Positions 35,599 through 44,781 of a stretch of DNA of 64,000 nt are shown here, in pieces; position 1 is the first letter of the stretch; the number at the start of each line of letters is the position of its first letter. The translations under genes were made by a program, and so were the position numbers. The stretch comes from Roseiarcus sp963794655 (GTDB taxonomy: Bacteria > Pseudomonadota > Alphaproteobacteria > Rhizobiales > Beijerinckiaceae): NCBI GenBank assembly GCA_963794655.1, contig CAWCEV010000006.1, positions 62,001-126,000 on the forward strand, written 5' to 3'. The notes below the pieces were generated by a model. That model was given only the letters and a program-made list of their open reading frames with translations. It did not search any database and was not told the origin of the DNA.

Positions 35599-36643
35599 GC
35601 GGCGCTTCGCCGCTGAGATAGCGGCGTACTTCCTCGGCCGCCGCCTCCGCCGCCCGCTCGATCGTTTTAAGCGACGCCCCGGCGATATGCGGCGTCAGCG
35701 TCACATTGGGAAGCCGCAGAAGTTCGAGCGTGGCCGGAGCGGGCTCGATCGCGAAGGTCTCCAGCATCGCGCCACGCAGATGGCCGCTTTTCAGCGCGTC
35801 CGTCAGCGCGGCATAATCGACCATTGGACCCCGCGCCGTGTTGATGAATACCGCGCCCTCGCGCATCGCGGCGAATTCCGCCCGGCCGATGAAGCCTGTG
35901 GTTTCCGCGGTCACCCGCGCGTGCAGGGTGACGACGTCGCTTTCCCTGAGCAGCGATGCAAGCGTCGTCTGGACCACGCCGCCGCGGAGATCCTCCGGCG
36001 ACAGTTCGACATAAGGGTCGGCGACGAGAATACGCCCGCCGAAGGCTTTGAGCAGGCGGACCACCTTGGTTCCAATATGGCCATAGCCGATCACGCCGAC
36101 CGTCATTTGCGACAGCTCGCGGCCGATGAGATCGGCCCGGTAGAGGTCGCCTCGCCACTCGCCTCGGCGCAACGCATCGTGGCCCCGGGTCATCAGCCGG
36201 GTCTCGGCGATGATCGCGCCGATCGTGAATTCCGCGACCGCGGAGGCGTTCCGCCCGGGCGCGTTGACGACCAGGACGCCGCGTTCCCGCGCGGCGCCAA
36301 GATCGATGTTGACCGGCCCGCCGCGCGCGACCGCGATCAGCCTCAGTGCCGGCATGCGCTTCAGCATCGCGGCGGAGAACGGCGCGAGCTGGGTGATCGC
36401 GATCTCGGCCGCGCCGACAAAGGCGACGATCGCTTCGGGGTCGCCCTGGTATTCCTTGAGGCCGTCCATGCCCGGCTCGACATAGCCGTGGGCCATCGGC
36501 TCGTCAGGCCACGGCAATTGCATCGTCGCGATGTCGACGAGCCGGTCACAGCGCGCGCGCAGCGCCGCCTCGAATGTCGAAGGCGTCATGAACCGGTCGC
36601 CGATGATGGCGATTTTCGCGATTTTTCGTTGGGGGGCCCTCAT
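35582..36643 (-). CDS. D-isomer-specific 2-hydroxyacid dehydrogenase
   Basis: The 353-residue NAD-dependent dehydrogenase has the nucleotide-binding GVIGYGHIGTKVVRLL near residue 172. The catalytic arginine lies in NTARGPMVDY and the histidine in LTPHIAGAS. The substrate is unknown. ATG 36643 is chosen because AGAGGAG lies just upstream; the longer frame to 36673 lacks this. The gene is near, but not in, the LacI-controlled sugar operon and is divergent from the alpha/beta hydrolase. A role in the same pathway is possible but not shown. Confidence 0.9.
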   Translation of the reverse strand: MRAPQRKIAKIAIIGDRFMTPSTFEAALRARCDRLVDIATMQLPWPDEPMAHGYVEPGMDGLKEYQGDPEAIVAFVGAAEIAITQLAPFSAAMLKRMPALRLIAVARGGPVNIDLGAARERGVLVVNAPGRNASAVAEFTIGAIIAETRLMTRGHDALRRGEWRGDLYRADLIGRELSQMTVGVIGYGHIGTKVVRLLKAFGGRILVADPYVELSPEDLRGGVVQTTLASLLRESDVVTLHARVTAETTGFIGRAEFAAMREGAVFINTARGPMVDYAALTDALKSGHLRGAMLETFAIEPAPATLELLRLPNVTLTPHIAGASLKTIERAAEAAAEEVRRYLSGEAPLNPCP

Positions 36644-36764
36644 GCGGCTCCTCTTTGAATCGATGGGGAGCATGTGGGCAAGTGTAATATGATTGTCATC
36701 TTCGGCCGCCGGCGGTTAAATAAGGGCGAAGGAATCCCGCCAGCGCCAGGAGCGATGAAGAAAA

Positions 36765-37649
36765 GTGCCAGTTGTTCGCGCCAACGCCATCGACATTGAA
36801 TATGAAGCGATCGGGCCCCGCAACGGTTCGCCGATGGTGCTGATCATGGGCCTCGGCATGCAGCTCACCGCCTGGCCGGACGAATTCTGCCAGGGCTTGG
36901 CGCACCGGGGCTTTCGCGTCATTCGCTTCGACAATCGCGACACGGGACTGTCGACGAAAACGCCGGCGCTCGGTCCGCTCAAGGCGACCGCCATGCTGGC
37001 CGGCGCCACGCTTCGGCTGCCGGTCCGGGCGCGCTATGGCCTCAACGACATGGCGCGGGACGCGGTCGGACTGATGGATGCGCTCGACATCGATCGCGCA
37101 CATGTCGTCGGCGCTTCGATGGGAGGCATGATCGCTCAACTCGTCGCGGCCGATTACCCGGAACGAGTGAAGAGCCTTGTTTCGCTCATGTCGACGAGCG
37201 GCAAAGCCACGCTGCCCGGACCGAGCCCGCGCGTGTTGCGGGGCCTGCTGCGACGGCGCGCGCGCCGCAATTCCGAACGCGGGATTGCCGAAACCATCGC
37301 GTTTCTGCGGCTGATCGGCAGCCCCGGGTACCCAACCAGCGACGCTGAGCTTCGAGCCAAGATCGAGCGCGCGCTCCGCCGGCGCCCTCATCCTGACGGC
37401 TGGACCCGGCATCTCATCGCAGTCCAGGCGGCGCATAGCCGCGTCCGGGCGCTCCGGCGCATCCGCGCCCCGACGCTGGTCATGCACGGGGCGGACGATC
37501 CCCTTATTCGCGTTGCCGCCGGCTGTGACACCGCCGCGAACATTAACGGCGCGCGGCTCAGGATCATCCCCGGCTGGGGCCACGACCTGCCGGCGACGCT
37601 ATTACCGACGCTGGTGGGCGAAATCGCAGACCATTGCATCGTCGCTTAG
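36765..37649 (+). CDS. Alpha/beta hydrolase
   Basis: The 294-residue protein has the nucleophile elbow GASMGGM (Ser near residue 113), an oxyanion-region LIMGLGM and a C-terminal histidine in WGHDLP. The Asp of the triad is probably in HGADDPLIRV. The substrate is unknown; esterases and lactonases of this fold look alike. GTG 36765 is the likely start, with GAAGAAA upstream. It lies on the opposite strand from the sugar transporter operon and converges with its last gene, 21 bases apart. Confidence 0.85.
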   Translation: MPVVRANAIDIEYEAIGPRNGSPMVLIMGLGMQLTAWPDEFCQGLAHRGFRVIRFDNRDTGLSTKTPALGPLKATAMLAGATLRLPVRARYGLNDMARDAVGLMDALDIDRAHVVGASMGGMIAQLVAADYPERVKSLVSLMSTSGKATLPGPSPRVLRGLLRRRARRNSERGIAETIAFLRLIGSPGYPTSDAELRAKIERALRRRPHPDGWTRHLIAVQAAHSRVRALRRIRAPTLVMHGADDPLIRVAAGCDTAANINGARLRIIPGWGHDLPATLLPTLVGEIADHCIVA

Positions 37650-37670
37650 CGAAGAAGGACGCGGGTTCGG

Positions 37671-38690
37671 CTACCGGTAGCGCTTCTGGTTCCAGCGGTG
37701 GCCGAGGAGCGCGAGGATGATGATGAGGCCGTTGAAGAACTGGACGTAGAATCCGCTCAAGCCCGCAGCGACGATGCCGCTCTGGATGAAGGACACCGTC
37801 AACGCGCCGATCGCGCCGCCGGCGATCGTGCCTACGCCGCCCCAGGTCGGCGTTCCGCCGACGAAAACCGAGGCGATCGCGGGGAGCAGATAGCCGTCGC
37901 CGGTCGTCGGCCACCAGGTGTAGTTGACCATGGTCGAGAACACCCCGGCGAGCGCGGCGCCGAGGCCGACGAAAACGAAGGTCAGGATGCGCACGCGCGA
38001 AACGTTGATCCCCATCTGGCCGGCGCTGTCGGGATTGTCGCCCACCGCGCGCACCCGCGCCCCGAAGGTGTGATGGTTGAACAATAGCCAAGCGAATATG
38101 ACGAAGGCGAGCGCCCAGAAGATCTGCACCGGGACGCCATAGACCTCGCTCGAGAACAGTGTCGCTGTGGTCGAGTCCTGCAGTTCGAGAAGCGCGATCG
38201 ATTTCCCTTGGGTCACGATCGTGATGAAGCCGCGCAGCATGAAATTCATGCCGAGCGTAGCGATGAGCGACGAGAGCCCCGCGGTTACGACCAGCCCGCC
38301 GACGCACGCGCCGAGGATCATTCCCGTCGCCAGCGCCGCGATGATGCCCAGAAACGGACTGAAACCCGCGTGCACGACGAGCGCGAACATCCAGGCGGCG
38401 AAACCCATCGTCGCGGGAAACGACAGATCGATCTCGCCGACCGTCACTACGAACACCAGCGGCGCGACGAGGCAGAGCGCAACCGGCAGGGTGACGAGGA
38501 CCGAATCGTAGATCGGCCAATGCAGAAACACGGTCGGGCTCGCGACCATGAAGATCGCGATCATGATGACGAACACGGCGAGCGTGCCGAGCGCGGCGCG
38601 ATTGGCGTCGACGAAACGCCTGATAGCGCTCTCCGGCGGTCGCGCGACCGGCTGCGCGCGCGCCTCGATCGGTTCGAGCGAGGCGCTCAC
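37671..38690 (-). CDS. Sugar ABC transporter permease (RbsC/BPD_transp_2 type)
   Basis: The 339-residue membrane protein has about ten hydrophobic segments and the family features VTVGEIDLSFPATMG, GLSSLIATLGMNFMLRG and the C-terminal SVFVGGTPTWGGVGTIAGG. It forms the membrane channel for a periplasmic-binding-protein-dependent carbohydrate importer. The start is GTG 38690, overlapping the ATPase stop (GTGA). It is the last gene of the operon that starts at 43465. Only one permease gene is present, so the channel is presumably a homodimer. Confidence 0.93.
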   Translation of the reverse strand: MSASLEPIEARAQPVARPPESAIRRFVDANRAALGTLAVFVIMIAIFMVASPTVFLHWPIYDSVLVTLPVALCLVAPLVFVVTVGEIDLSFPATMGFAAWMFALVVHAGFSPFLGIIAALATGMILGACVGGLVVTAGLSSLIATLGMNFMLRGFITIVTQGKSIALLELQDSTTATLFSSEVYGVPVQIFWALAFVIFAWLLFNHHTFGARVRAVGDNPDSAGQMGINVSRVRILTFVFVGLGAALAGVFSTMVNYTWWPTTGDGYLLPAIASVFVGGTPTWGGVGTIAGGAIGALTVSFIQSGIVAAGLSGFYVQFFNGLIIILALLGHRWNQKRYR

Positions 38691-39484
38691 GACGCCGCCT
38701 CCGCGCGATGCCCGGGGGACGGGGGAATTTCGACGCCCTGCGGGTGAGCGAGCCGCTCCATATAGGCGATCAGGCGCTCGGCCGAGCCGACTTCCTCCTT
38801 GGTGGCCTGCAGCGCCACCGTGCCCCGATCCATGACCACGAAACGCTCCGCGATGTCGAACACGTGGTGGATGTTGTGGCCGATGAACAGGACCGACCGT
38901 CCGCCGGCGCGGACAGTGCGCACAAAGCGGAACACCTTCTCGGTCTCGGTCAGCGAGAGCGCCGTCGTCGGCTCGTCCATCACGATGAGGTCGGCCTTGT
39001 TGTAGATCGCTCGCGCCAGCGCTACCCCCTGCCGCTCGCCGCCCGAAAGCTGGCCGACGATCGAATCGGGCGAGAACACTTTCGAGGTGAAGCCGATGTC
39101 GCGCATCAGCCGCTCGGCCTCGGCGCGTTCACGGCGGCCATGCAGAAAGCCGAGCCAATTGGCGGACTCGCGTCCGAGGAAGATGTTGCGGGTGATGGTC
39201 TGCTGGACGCAGAGCGCGCGGTCCTGAAACACCGTCTCGATTCCGGCGTCACGCGAGCGAGCGGCGTTCCAGTGCGTCTCGCGTTTGCCGCGCACGAGGA
39301 TTTCGCCGCTGGTCGGCTGGATGGCGCCGGCGAGCATCTTGATCAGCGTCGACTTGCCCGCGCCGTTGTCGCCGAGCAGGCCGACGACTTCGCCGCGATC
39401 GACGTGAAAGTTCACGCCGCCGACCGCGAATACCCGGCCGTAGCTCTTCGCGATACCCTTGAGTTCGATCAGCCGTTCGGCCAT
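38687..39484 (-). CDS. Sugar ABC transporter ATP-binding protein (single-domain)
   Basis: The 265-residue ATPase has Walker A GDNGAGKST near residue 37, the signature LSGGERQ and Walker B LIVMDEPTTAL. RbsA- and MglA-type sugar ATPases usually have two fused domains (~500 residues); this one has one and belongs to the single-domain group (FrcA-like). The second subunit of the dimer must therefore be another copy. It is encoded between the binding protein and permease, with a 4-base overlap to the permease gene. Confidence 0.95.
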   Translation of the reverse strand: MAERLIELKGIAKSYGRVFAVGGVNFHVDRGEVVGLLGDNGAGKSTLIKMLAGAIQPTSGEILVRGKRETHWNAARSRDAGIETVFQDRALCVQQTITRNIFLGRESANWLGFLHGRRERAEAERLMRDIGFTSKVFSPDSIVGQLSGGERQGVALARAIYNKADLIVMDEPTTALSLTETEKVFRFVRTVRAGGRSVLFIGHNIHHVFDIAERFVVMDRGTVALQATKEEVGSAERLIAYMERLAHPQGVEIPPSPGHRAEAAS

Positions 39485-39545
39485 CGCCGCCTCGTCTCCA
39501 ATGAGGAGGCCGGCGCGCCCTGTTGAGGAGGCGCGCCGGGCGCCT

Positions 39546-40559
39546 TTACCGCAGGCCCTGGGTCGCGAGATCGGCGACGGACTTATAGTTGTCCGGCGTC
39601 ACGAAGCCCGCGCCGGTGTCGACGTTGATCGGCGCGAGGCCATAGACGATCTGCTCGCAGAGGCTGAGGATCGGCAGGTAGCCTTGCTGGAACGGCTGCT
39701 GGTCCGCCGTGAGCTGCACCCAGCCGCCTTTGAACCCCTCGACGATCTGCGGGCTGGTGTCGAAGCCGACGTTGAAGACTTCGCCGGGCTTCTTGCCGGC
39801 GGCCTTCATGTAGGTGGCGGCGTTGCCGAGCTGCTGGCCGCCGGGATAGACGATCGCCTTGGCGGTCGGATTGGCCTGGAAGGCCGCGGTGACCACCGGG
39901 ATAGCGAGGTTCGGATCGGCCGCCCATGCCGGGTCGCTCGCGATGCGGACGACCTTGACCCCACCCTCCTCAAGCGCCTTGGCGGTGCTTTCTTCGCGCA
40001 CGTTGCGGAGTTCGTCGTTGGAAGCCAGCATGACAATCGCCACATCCCCCGACTTGAGGCCGGACCGGTGCAACATCTCGACGCCAAGCGCATGGCCCTG
40101 CACCGCGAGCTGCGCGCCGATATAGCCGCCGCCCACTTTATCGACCGCCGCCGGGACCGGGACGTTCTGGTACATCATCTTGATGCCGGCCTTGGCGGCC
40201 TGCTCGGCGAGCGGCAGGATCGCTGCTTCGCCCGGGTGACCCATCATCGCGATGCCGTCGGGATGCGCCGCGACCGCCTCGCGCAATTGCTGGGTCATCT
40301 TTTCGTTGGCCCAGCCGGAAAAGACATAGTCGACCTGCGCGCCGGTGTCGTTGGCCGCCTGCCGCGCGCCATTGTAGACGATGGTGCCGAAGGCGTCGCC
40401 CTCGGCTCCGCCGACGAAGAAGCGCAAGTGGACCTTGCTGCACCACTTGTCGCGCAGAGCGTCGGCGGCGGAGGCCGCGCCCGTCGCGCCGAGAACGGCC
40501 ACGCAGGCAAGAGCAAGCGCGGTCGATCCGCGCCAATCGAACATCTGGGATCGCTTCAT
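39546..40559 (-). CDS. Periplasmic sugar-binding protein of ABC transporter
   Basis: The ~337-residue protein has a signal peptide ending in ATGAASA and the type I periplasmic-binding fold (HLRFFVGGAEGDAFGTIVYNGARQAAND, then ANEKMTQQLREAVAAHPDGIAMMGHP). It captures a carbohydrate for the permease and ATPase encoded downstream. ATG 40559 (MKRSQM) is preferred to ATG 40565 because the GGGAGG site abuts the latter. The ligand is unknown; the FrcB/RbsB-like fold suggests a monosaccharide or polyol. Confidence 0.9.
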   Translation of the reverse strand: MKRSQMFDWRGSTALALACVAVLGATGAASAADALRDKWCSKVHLRFFVGGAEGDAFGTIVYNGARQAANDTGAQVDYVFSGWANEKMTQQLREAVAAHPDGIAMMGHPGEAAILPLAEQAAKAGIKMMYQNVPVPAAVDKVGGGYIGAQLAVQGHALGVEMLHRSGLKSGDVAIVMLASNDELRNVREESTAKALEEGGVKVVRIASDPAWAADPNLAIPVVTAAFQANPTAKAIVYPGGQQLGNAATYMKAAGKKPGEVFNVGFDTSPQIVEGFKGGWVQLTADQQPFQQGYLPILSLCEQIVYGLAPINVDTGAGFVTPDNYKSVADLATQGLR

Positions 40560-40648
40560 TGTCATCCTCCCGTTGTCATTGCGGCGTTACGCCGTGTTAT
40601 GCCGGGCGCTTTCAACGACCGGCTGGTGAAGGCTTCGGTTCGTTGAGC

Positions 40649-41548
40649 TTACGCCGGATTGGCGATCGCGCGCTCCCCTCCCCGACATTGCTTGAGATAA
40701 TGGAGCGCGCGCACCTGGCCGGTCATTTCCAGATTGTCGCGATAGACCGGATCGTGCCAGCCCTCGATGTCGATCGGTCCGGAATAGCCGGCGAGGCGGA
40801 GCTCGCTGATCACCCTCGTCCAGTCGGTGTCGCCGAACCCGGGCGTGCGCATCTGGACGAACGGATATTTGCCGAAAACGCCGTGCTCGCGCACCACATC
40901 CCAGCGGATGGTCGCGTCCTTGCCGTGGACATGAAATATTTTCGGCGCCCATTTGCGGATCTGCGGGATCGGATCGATCAAGTAGACGAGCTGATGGCAG
41001 GGCTCCCATTCGAGCCCGAGCGCGTCGCTCGGGACGGCGTCGAAGATGAGCTCCCAGGCGTCCGGGTTATGGGCGATGTTCCAGTCGCCGGTCGCCCAGT
41101 TGCCGTCCATGGCGCAATTCTCGAACGCGAGCCGCACGCCCTTGTCCGAGGCCCGCCGCGCGAGTTCGCCCCACACGGCCTTGAACTTCGGCAGGCTTTT
41201 CTCGATCGACTGGCCGCGCACCCGCCCGGTGAAGCCGGCGATCGTGCGCGCCCCGAACAGGTGCGCGTGGTCGATCAGGGCCTTCCATCCGTCGAGGGTC
41301 TGGCGGTCGAGGTCGTCGTCCTCGAGCGGATTGCCGAACATGCCGAGCGTATCGATGACCACGTCGGCGTCGCCGATCGCCTCGCGCAGTTCCTGGGCGA
41401 GCTTGGGCAGATCCTTGTTCATGGTCTGCCAGAAGAACGGCTCGACGCTTTCGAAGCCGAGCTTGACGAGCGCGCGCACCATGGCCGCCGGATCCGGCGC
41501 CCCAGCGCGGACCATCGTGCCGATCCGGATATCAAGCAGCTCTTTCAT
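40649..41548 (-). CDS. Sugar phosphate isomerase/epimerase (TIM barrel)
   Basis: The 299-residue xylose-isomerase-like TIM-barrel protein has metal-ligand candidates in VRLAFENCAMDG, LGLEWEPCHQL, IFHVHGKDATI and IDIEGWHDP. The family includes inosose dehydratase, tagatose epimerase and hydroxypyruvate isomerase. The specific reaction is not readable. It lies in the LacI-controlled operon between the binding-protein gene and the dioxygenase-like gene, so it most likely acts on the imported sugar or an oxidised product. Confidence 0.88.
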   Translation of the reverse strand: MKELLDIRIGTMVRAGAPDPAAMVRALVKLGFESVEPFFWQTMNKDLPKLAQELREAIGDADVVIDTLGMFGNPLEDDDLDRQTLDGWKALIDHAHLFGARTIAGFTGRVRGQSIEKSLPKFKAVWGELARRASDKGVRLAFENCAMDGNWATGDWNIAHNPDAWELIFDAVPSDALGLEWEPCHQLVYLIDPIPQIRKWAPKIFHVHGKDATIRWDVVREHGVFGKYPFVQMRTPGFGDTDWTRVISELRLAGYSGPIDIEGWHDPVYRDNLEMTGQVRALHYLKQCRGGERAIANPA

Positions 41549-41596
41549 GCCCGTCCCATGTCATTTCGATTTCGAATCCTGAGCGGAAGGCCGGGG

Positions 41597-42418
41597 TCAT
41601 CCCGACGCCTCTGAGCGAATGTAAGGCTGGTTCACGTCTTCGTAGCCCTTGGCGGCGTATGGATCGGCGCCGGCGACGAGCACGACGTCCCTGAGATCCT
41701 GGGTCGGGGGATGAGGTCCGCCCGGCCGCCACCATGGAAGCAGGGATTCGGCGCGCATGTAGTGATTGACGAGCGCCCGCCGGAACCCGCTTTGCCTCCG
41801 GTTGGCGAGCGACTTGTGCAGGAGATAGCCGTTGAAGAAAACGACCGACCCCATCGCGACCTCGATCGGCTTGGCGTCGCCGTCCTCGTAAGGAAAATCG
41901 AACGATTCCGGAATCGAGTCGTATTCGGGATTGGCGTGCCGGCGCAGCGGCCAGAGCACGCCCGAGCGGTGCGAGCCGGGGATCGCCCACAGGCAACCGT
42001 TGTCGATCGTCGCGTCGTCGAGAGCGATCCAGGCCGCGGTCAGCGAGCGGTCGCGGGTCGGAATGAAATCCTCGTCCTGGTGCCAGGCCTGCCCCGGCTT
42101 GCCCGCATGCTTGATGAACAGCATCGACTGCATACACTTGACGTTGGGACCGATCAGCGCTGTCAGCACGTCGACGATCCGCGGGTGGGCGAGGGCGTCG
42201 CGAAACTGGCTCGACAGCTTGTGCGGGAAATGGATCGCGAGATAGGCCGCCAGCGGATCGCTCGACGCGGGGTCTGAACCGCGGGCGAGAGCGGCGCCCT
42301 TGTCGAGGCAAAGCTTCGCGGCCTCTTCGCGCAGCTCCGTCACTTCCGCGCGGCTGATCAGGTCCGCCATCACGAGATACCCGTCGCGCCCGTAACGCTC
42401 GATGAGACTTTCGTTCAT
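41597..42418 (-). CDS. Phytanoyl-CoA dioxygenase (PhyH) family Fe(II)/2-oxoglutarate oxygenase
   Basis: The 273-residue double-stranded beta-helix protein carries the Fe triad H113-x-D115 (WHQDEDF) and a distal H201 (GYLLHKSLANRR). R214 is in place for the 2-oxoglutarate carboxylate. All catalytic residues are present, so it should be an active oxygenase. Bacterial PhyH proteins hydroxylate very diverse small molecules. Its place inside a sugar import operon suggests it hydroxylates, demethylates or cleaves a modified carbohydrate. ATG 42418 follows GAGGGAG. The spacing to the MocA gene upstream is 18 bases. Confidence 0.88.
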   Translation of the reverse strand: MNESLIERYGRDGYLVMADLISRAEVTELREEAAKLCLDKGAALARGSDPASSDPLAAYLAIHFPHKLSSQFRDALAHPRIVDVLTALIGPNVKCMQSMLFIKHAGKPGQAWHQDEDFIPTRDRSLTAAWIALDDATIDNGCLWAIPGSHRSGVLWPLRRHANPEYDSIPESFDFPYEDGDAKPIEVAMGSVVFFNGYLLHKSLANRRQSGFRRALVNHYMRAESLLPWWRPGGPHPPTQDLRDVVLVAGADPYAAKGYEDVNQPYIRSEASG

Positions 42419-42436
42419 CGCTCCCTCTCATCGGGG

Positions 42437-43465
42437 TCATACGACAATGCTCACGCGGCGCTGAGCCTCCGCGCTCTCGATCGCCCCGATGACCATCGCC
42501 AGCGAGCGGATGTTGTCGCGGCCCGCCGTCTCCGGCTCCGCGCCGGCGCGCACCGCCGCCACGAAGTCGCTAAGCACCCCGAAATGCCCGCCGACGCGAT
42601 CGTCCTCGGCGAGCGCCGGCGGTTCGACCGGTTGGACCGGGTCGAACAGGCCCTGGCGTTCGCCGGGAGCAAGAGCCTCGATGCGGATCGAGTCGGCGCC
42701 GTCCCAGGTGAGCGTCCCTTTCGATCCGACGAAGCGCCATCCGGATTCCCACGGGGTCGGCAGCCCCGGCGCGCACCAGCTGCCGCGGTAGACGAAGGCC
42801 GCGCCCGTCTCGAGTTCGAAGATCGCGGCGGCCGACGAGCCCTGGCGGTACCAGGAGGAAGGCGGGTTCCATTCGCGGCAATAGACGCCGAGGGCGCCGA
42901 GACCGGTCATGCAGCGCAGCGCGTCGAAGGTGTGGATCGCCATGTCGAGCAGCAGAACATGGTCCATCTCCTCGCGAAAGCCGCCGAAATGCGGAGCGAG
43001 GAAAAAATCGGCGTGGACGCTCGCGATGTCGCCGATCGCGCCGCCCTTGAGCGCGCGGGCGATGCGCCGGACGCCGGCGAGATAACGGCGGTTCTGCACC
43101 ACGGCGTGAATCCGTCCCGCGCTTTTCGCACGCGCGATCAGGTCGCGTGCTTCGGGAAGGGTCTGTGCCATCGGCTTTTCGCTGAGCACATGGCAGCCCG
43201 CCGCGAGGCCGGCCGAAACGACGCTATGCCGCGCCGAGGGGACGACGACGTCGAACAAGAGATCCGGATGGCTCTCGGCGATCAGGCCGTCGACGTCGCG
43301 GGCGATCACCGCGTCCTTGAGTCCGAATTCCGCCGCCCGGTCCTTGGCGCGAGCGGGATCGAGATCGGCAAGGCCGACAATACGGAGATCGGGGATTTTC
43401 GCCGCCGCCTGAAGCCAGGCCCGGCTCATTGCGCCGCAGCCGACGAGGGCCGCTTTAAGCTCCAT
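42437..43465 (-). CDS. Gfo/Idh/MocA family oxidoreductase
   Basis: The 342-residue NAD(P)-dependent dehydrogenase has an N-terminal Rossmann loop (LVGCGAMSRAWLQAA), the family SEKPMAQTLPEARDLI segment with the catalytic lysine, and a C-terminal alpha/beta domain. Members oxidise inositols and sugars at a ring hydroxyl or act on related substrates. It is the first gene of the six-gene operon, 44 bases from the operator palindrome. The substrate is unknown but presumably the sugar taken up by the encoded transporter. Confidence 0.93.
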   Translation of the reverse strand: MELKAALVGCGAMSRAWLQAAAKIPDLRIVGLADLDPARAKDRAAEFGLKDAVIARDVDGLIAESHPDLLFDVVVPSARHSVVSAGLAAGCHVLSEKPMAQTLPEARDLIARAKSAGRIHAVVQNRRYLAGVRRIARALKGGAIGDIASVHADFFLAPHFGGFREEMDHVLLLDMAIHTFDALRCMTGLGALGVYCREWNPPSSWYRQGSSAAAIFELETGAAFVYRGSWCAPGLPTPWESGWRFVGSKGTLTWDGADSIRIEALAPGERQGLFDPVQPVEPPALAEDDRVGGHFGVLSDFVAAVRAGAEPETAGRDNIRSLAMVIGAIESAEAQRRVSIVV

Positions 43466-43508
43466 CGACGTCCCTCTTCGCGAGCCTCCGCTTCGACGGC
43501 GGATTGAC

Positions 43509-43522
43509 CGTAAACGTTTACG
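43509..43522. promoter_or_regulatory. LacI-family operator palindrome
   Basis: CGTAAACGTTTACG is a perfect 14-bp palindrome with the central CG typical of LacI/GalR operators. It starts directly after the -10 of the MocA operon promoter, so bound repressor would block transcription. The divergent LacI-type regulator gene starts 117 bases away. Confidence 0.8.
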
Positions 43523-43551
43523 ACGCTAGCTTTCGCGTTCCCGCTTGTCAA
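43523..43551 (-). promoter_or_regulatory. Promoter of the MocA/PhyH/sugar-transport operon
   Basis: On the minus strand a perfect TTGACA (complement of 43546-43551), a 17-base spacer and TAGCGT (complement of 43523-43528), about 55 bases before the MocA ATG. The LacI palindrome follows at the expected transcript start. Confidence 0.7.
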
Positions 43552-43638
43552 GCGCGGCGGCGAGCCGCTAATTTTCCACCGGTTGAGTGGGATCCGGCCG
43601 CCTGTCGTTCCCTCGTCCCGCGGAAGGCCTGAGGCGCA

Positions 43639-44697
43639 TTGGTCGGAATTCGCGAACTCGCCCGCCATCTCGAAATCTCGATCGGCACGGTGTCGCGGGC
43701 GCTGAATGATCGCGCCGACGTCAACCCGATCACGCGCCAGCGCGTCCGCGACGCGGCAGCCAAGCTCGGCTATTCTCCCAATCAGTCCGGCCGCAGCCTC
43801 AGGCGCGGCCAGACCGATCTCATCGGCGTTATCATCCCCGGCGGCGCGGGCGACGCGCTGATCAATATGGTGTTCCTCTATGTCCTCGCGGGCCTCAGGC
43901 GTCGGCTGTCGCAAGAAGGGCTCGATCTCGCGATCTTTCTCGAGGACGGTGGGGCGGACCGGCTCGAGGCTCTGCGCCGTGTGACCGAGCGGGGCTTAGT
44001 CGACGCCGTGATCATCGCCGACACCGCCCGCGACGACCCGCGCGCCCGCTACCTCATGAAACTCGGCAAGCCCTTCGTCGCGTTTGGGCGCACCGGCTCG
44101 GCGCTCGAGCACGCATGGGTCGACCCCGACTTCGAAGCCGCCGTCGACGGCGCCGTCGAGCGGCTCGCCGCGCTCGGTCACCGGCGGATCGCGCTCTCGC
44201 TGCAGGACATTCATACCAATTACGTCGATATTGTTGGGCAGAGCTATCGCCGGGCGATGCGGCGATTGGGACTCGGCGACGAGGTGTGGGACTTGCGCCG
44301 GCCGCCGGGCGAGCGGGGAGCTGTTGCGGCGGCCGAGGCGCTTCTCAACGCCGATCCGAGGCCGACCGCAGTGCTGATCTCCGATTCGATGCACGCCGTC
44401 GCGCTCTACCGCCGCCTCGGCGAAGCCGGGATGATTCCCGGCCGCGATCTTTCGATCGTCGGGGTCCTCCCGGAGGCGCGGGCGCAGTCGCTCATTCCGG
44501 CGCTGTCCAGTTATGAGACCGACTGGACCGGGATCGGCGGCAGCCTGGGCGAAGCGGTGACCCTCGAGCTCGCCCGTGCGACCGAACGGCGGAAGTCCGG
44601 CGAGGCCGCGCCCACGCAGCGCGCGAAGCGCCCGATGCAACTCAAGGTCCCGGTCGTTTTCAAGCCCGGCGACAGCGTCGGGCCGCCCGGCCCCTAA
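43639..44697 (+). CDS. LacI-family transcriptional regulator
   Basis: The 352-residue repressor has an N-terminal helix-turn-helix (GIRELARHLEISIGTVSRALND, residues 3-24), the hinge-helix region (GYSPNQSGRSLRRG) and a periplasmic-binding-like sensor domain. TTG 43639 is the likely start, since the DNA-binding domain begins directly there. It is divergent from the MocA/PhyH/ABC operon, whose promoter carries a matching palindrome, so it very likely represses that operon. The C-terminal extension after about residue 310 is basic and variable. The inducer is unknown. Confidence 0.93.
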   Translation: MVGIRELARHLEISIGTVSRALNDRADVNPITRQRVRDAAAKLGYSPNQSGRSLRRGQTDLIGVIIPGGAGDALINMVFLYVLAGLRRRLSQEGLDLAIFLEDGGADRLEALRRVTERGLVDAVIIADTARDDPRARYLMKLGKPFVAFGRTGSALEHAWVDPDFEAAVDGAVERLAALGHRRIALSLQDIHTNYVDIVGQSYRRAMRRLGLGDEVWDLRRPPGERGAVAAAEALLNADPRPTAVLISDSMHAVALYRRLGEAGMIPGRDLSIVGVLPEARAQSLIPALSSYETDWTGIGGSLGEAVTLELARATERRKSGEAAPTQRAKRPMQLKVPVVFKPGDSVGPPGP

Positions 44698-44781
44698 GGC
44701 GAGCCAGAGGAGGACGCCGGCTTAGGCGCGGAAACACCCGGAGCGCGAAGCCGGAGCCGCGCGGAAAATCGCGACGTTCAT

